Below, in pieces: positions 14,479 through 14,973 of a DNA stretch of 14,973 nucleotides. The notes below the pieces were generated by a model. The model made no database searches. It was given only the letters and a program-made list of their open reading frames with translations, and was not told the origin of the DNA. This DNA is from CBDDRG01 sp051306415 (GTDB lineage: Bacteria; Pseudomonadota; Gammaproteobacteria; Pseudomonadales; Porticoccaceae), in contig JBPPNE010000057.1 in the NCBI GenBank assembly GCA_051306415.1, forward strand, positions 1 to 14,973, in the 5' to 3' direction. Position 1 is the first letter of the stretch. The number at the start of each line of letters is the position of its first letter. The position numbers and the translations under genes were made by a program.

Positions 14479-14973
14479 TCAGGGTGCCTGCGCGAGCACG
14501 GCTTCGAGCTTGACTCGATCACGTCGTACGAAGGCCATGAACAGCGCCATTGCGGTGCGCAACGTCGCAGGCGCCACCGCGCGCAGTGCCGCAACATATC
14601 CGATAGCTCCGGTCAGCGCGCCGACAACGAGCACACCGGCCAACGGCAACCAGGGTTCGAGCAACGGCGCGGACCACCACACCAGGATGGCCATCGCAGT
14701 AGCGGCGAGCAGTACGGGCGCGCCGCCCTCAATCTGGCGGCGAATCGAAAGCCCGGTGGCCCGCTTGATCAGCAGGCCTCCCAACGGCCAGTTGCCGAAC
14801 TGGCGGCCCAGCATGGCGAATGATGCCCCCACAACGCCCCAGGGCGCCAACGCCGGAATCAGCACGACGTGGAGCAGGCAACCCGCAGCGAACAGGATCA
14901 GCGACGACTGCACGCGCCCAACACCGATCAGGATGGCGGTATTGAAAGCGCCGCTCGCAAGGCGCAGTCCACC
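14479..14973 (-). CDS. Polysaccharide/lipid-linked oligosaccharide flippase-like membrane protein, C-terminal part
   Basis: The minus-strand frame is open from the window edge to a TGA at 14481-14479 and gives 164 residues. It starts GGLRLASGAFNTAILIGVGR, continues with several hydrophobic segments (FAAGCLLHVVLIPALAP, GGAPVLLAATAMAILVWW, LPLAGVLVVGALTGAIGYVAAL) and ends with a basic tail (MAFVRRDRVKLEAVLAQ). The N....L...GR...S motif, repeated helix pattern and WGVVGASFAMLGRQFG block fit the C-terminal helices of Wzx/MOP-type exporters that flip lipid-linked glycans. The family call is tentative, as only the end is visible. It is convergent with the dehydrogenase gene. The 177 bp between them contain only a short stem (14444-14458, GGGCG-AGGAG-CGCCC) without a T-tract. 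Confidence 0.65.
   Translation of the reverse strand, partial: GGLRLASGAFNTAILIGVGRVQSSLILFAAGCLLHVVLIPALAPWGVVGASFAMLGRQFGNWPLGGLLIKRATGLSIRRQIEGGAPVLLAATAMAILVWWSAPLLEPWLPLAGVLVVGALTGAIGYVAALRAVAPATLRTAMALFMAFVRRDRVKLEAVLAQAP

Noticed and set aside
1..14973. tRNA, rRNA or CRISPR array
   Set aside because: No cloverleaf-like block with a conserved T-loop and no regularly spaced repeats were seen on either strand.

Overview
The window looks like a gammaproteobacterial chromosome. RhlE, NagZ and YqaA read like their Escherichia/Pseudomonas relatives, base composition is fairly high in G+C, and the catabolic acyl-CoA carboxylase genes are typical of aerobic heterotrophs. I cannot name the genus.

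Layout. Positions 1-1889 carry three minus-strand housekeeping genes: the first 51 codons of a DEAD-box RNA helicase (rhlE), then a likely nagZ-yqaA operon transcribed leftwards. An AT-rich divergent intergenic region (1890-2223) holds a 10-bp-arm inverted repeat and leads into a small acidic protein of unknown function (2224-2550). Next is 590 bp without a gene (2551-3140), with an orphan minus-strand terminator-like hairpin, a possible miniature IS-like relic and a good extended -10 promoter. From 3141 to 14301 everything is on the plus strand: an intact acyl-CoA carboxylase beta subunit, a three-gene cassette, a decayed second copy of the beta subunit, the biotin-carrying alpha subunit, and an acyl-CoA dehydrogenase. 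The right edge is the C-terminal part of a minus-strand polysaccharide flippase-type membrane protein.

Most notable content. The cassette at 4773-10714 encodes (i) a membrane-anchored TerB_N-TerB-TerB_C protein, (ii) a BrxD-like (DUF2791-type) P-loop ATPase, and (iii) an Lhr/BrxHI-like superfamily 2 helicase. The first two genes overlap by ATGA and the third follows after 33 bp. No methyltransferase, PglZ, BrxC, BrxL or nuclease is present in the window, so this is not a recognisable full BREX locus. It looks like a compact Ter-linked DNA-processing or defence-type module. Its sampled base composition is lower in G+C than that of the carboxylase genes.

The cassette splits a carboxylase operon. 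Just downstream (10862-11033) lies a relic of another beta-subunit gene with its first about 17 codons and last about 39 codons joined in frame, the middle deleted, and a frameshift four codons before the original stop. Upstream of both copies is the same 11-mer containing an extended -10 box. The simplest reading is that a block carrying a divergent but intact beta gene plus the cassette was placed upstream of the resident beta-alpha-dehydrogenase operon. The resident beta then decayed, and its promoter was kept and may now drive the alpha subunit and dehydrogenase.

Functionally, the beta and alpha subunits should form a biotin-dependent methylcrotonyl/geranyl-type acyl-CoA carboxylase, with the dehydrogenase in the same branched-chain or isoprenoid acyl-CoA degradation route. 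Cassette transcription probably reads through from the beta gene, whose stop is only 27 bp away.
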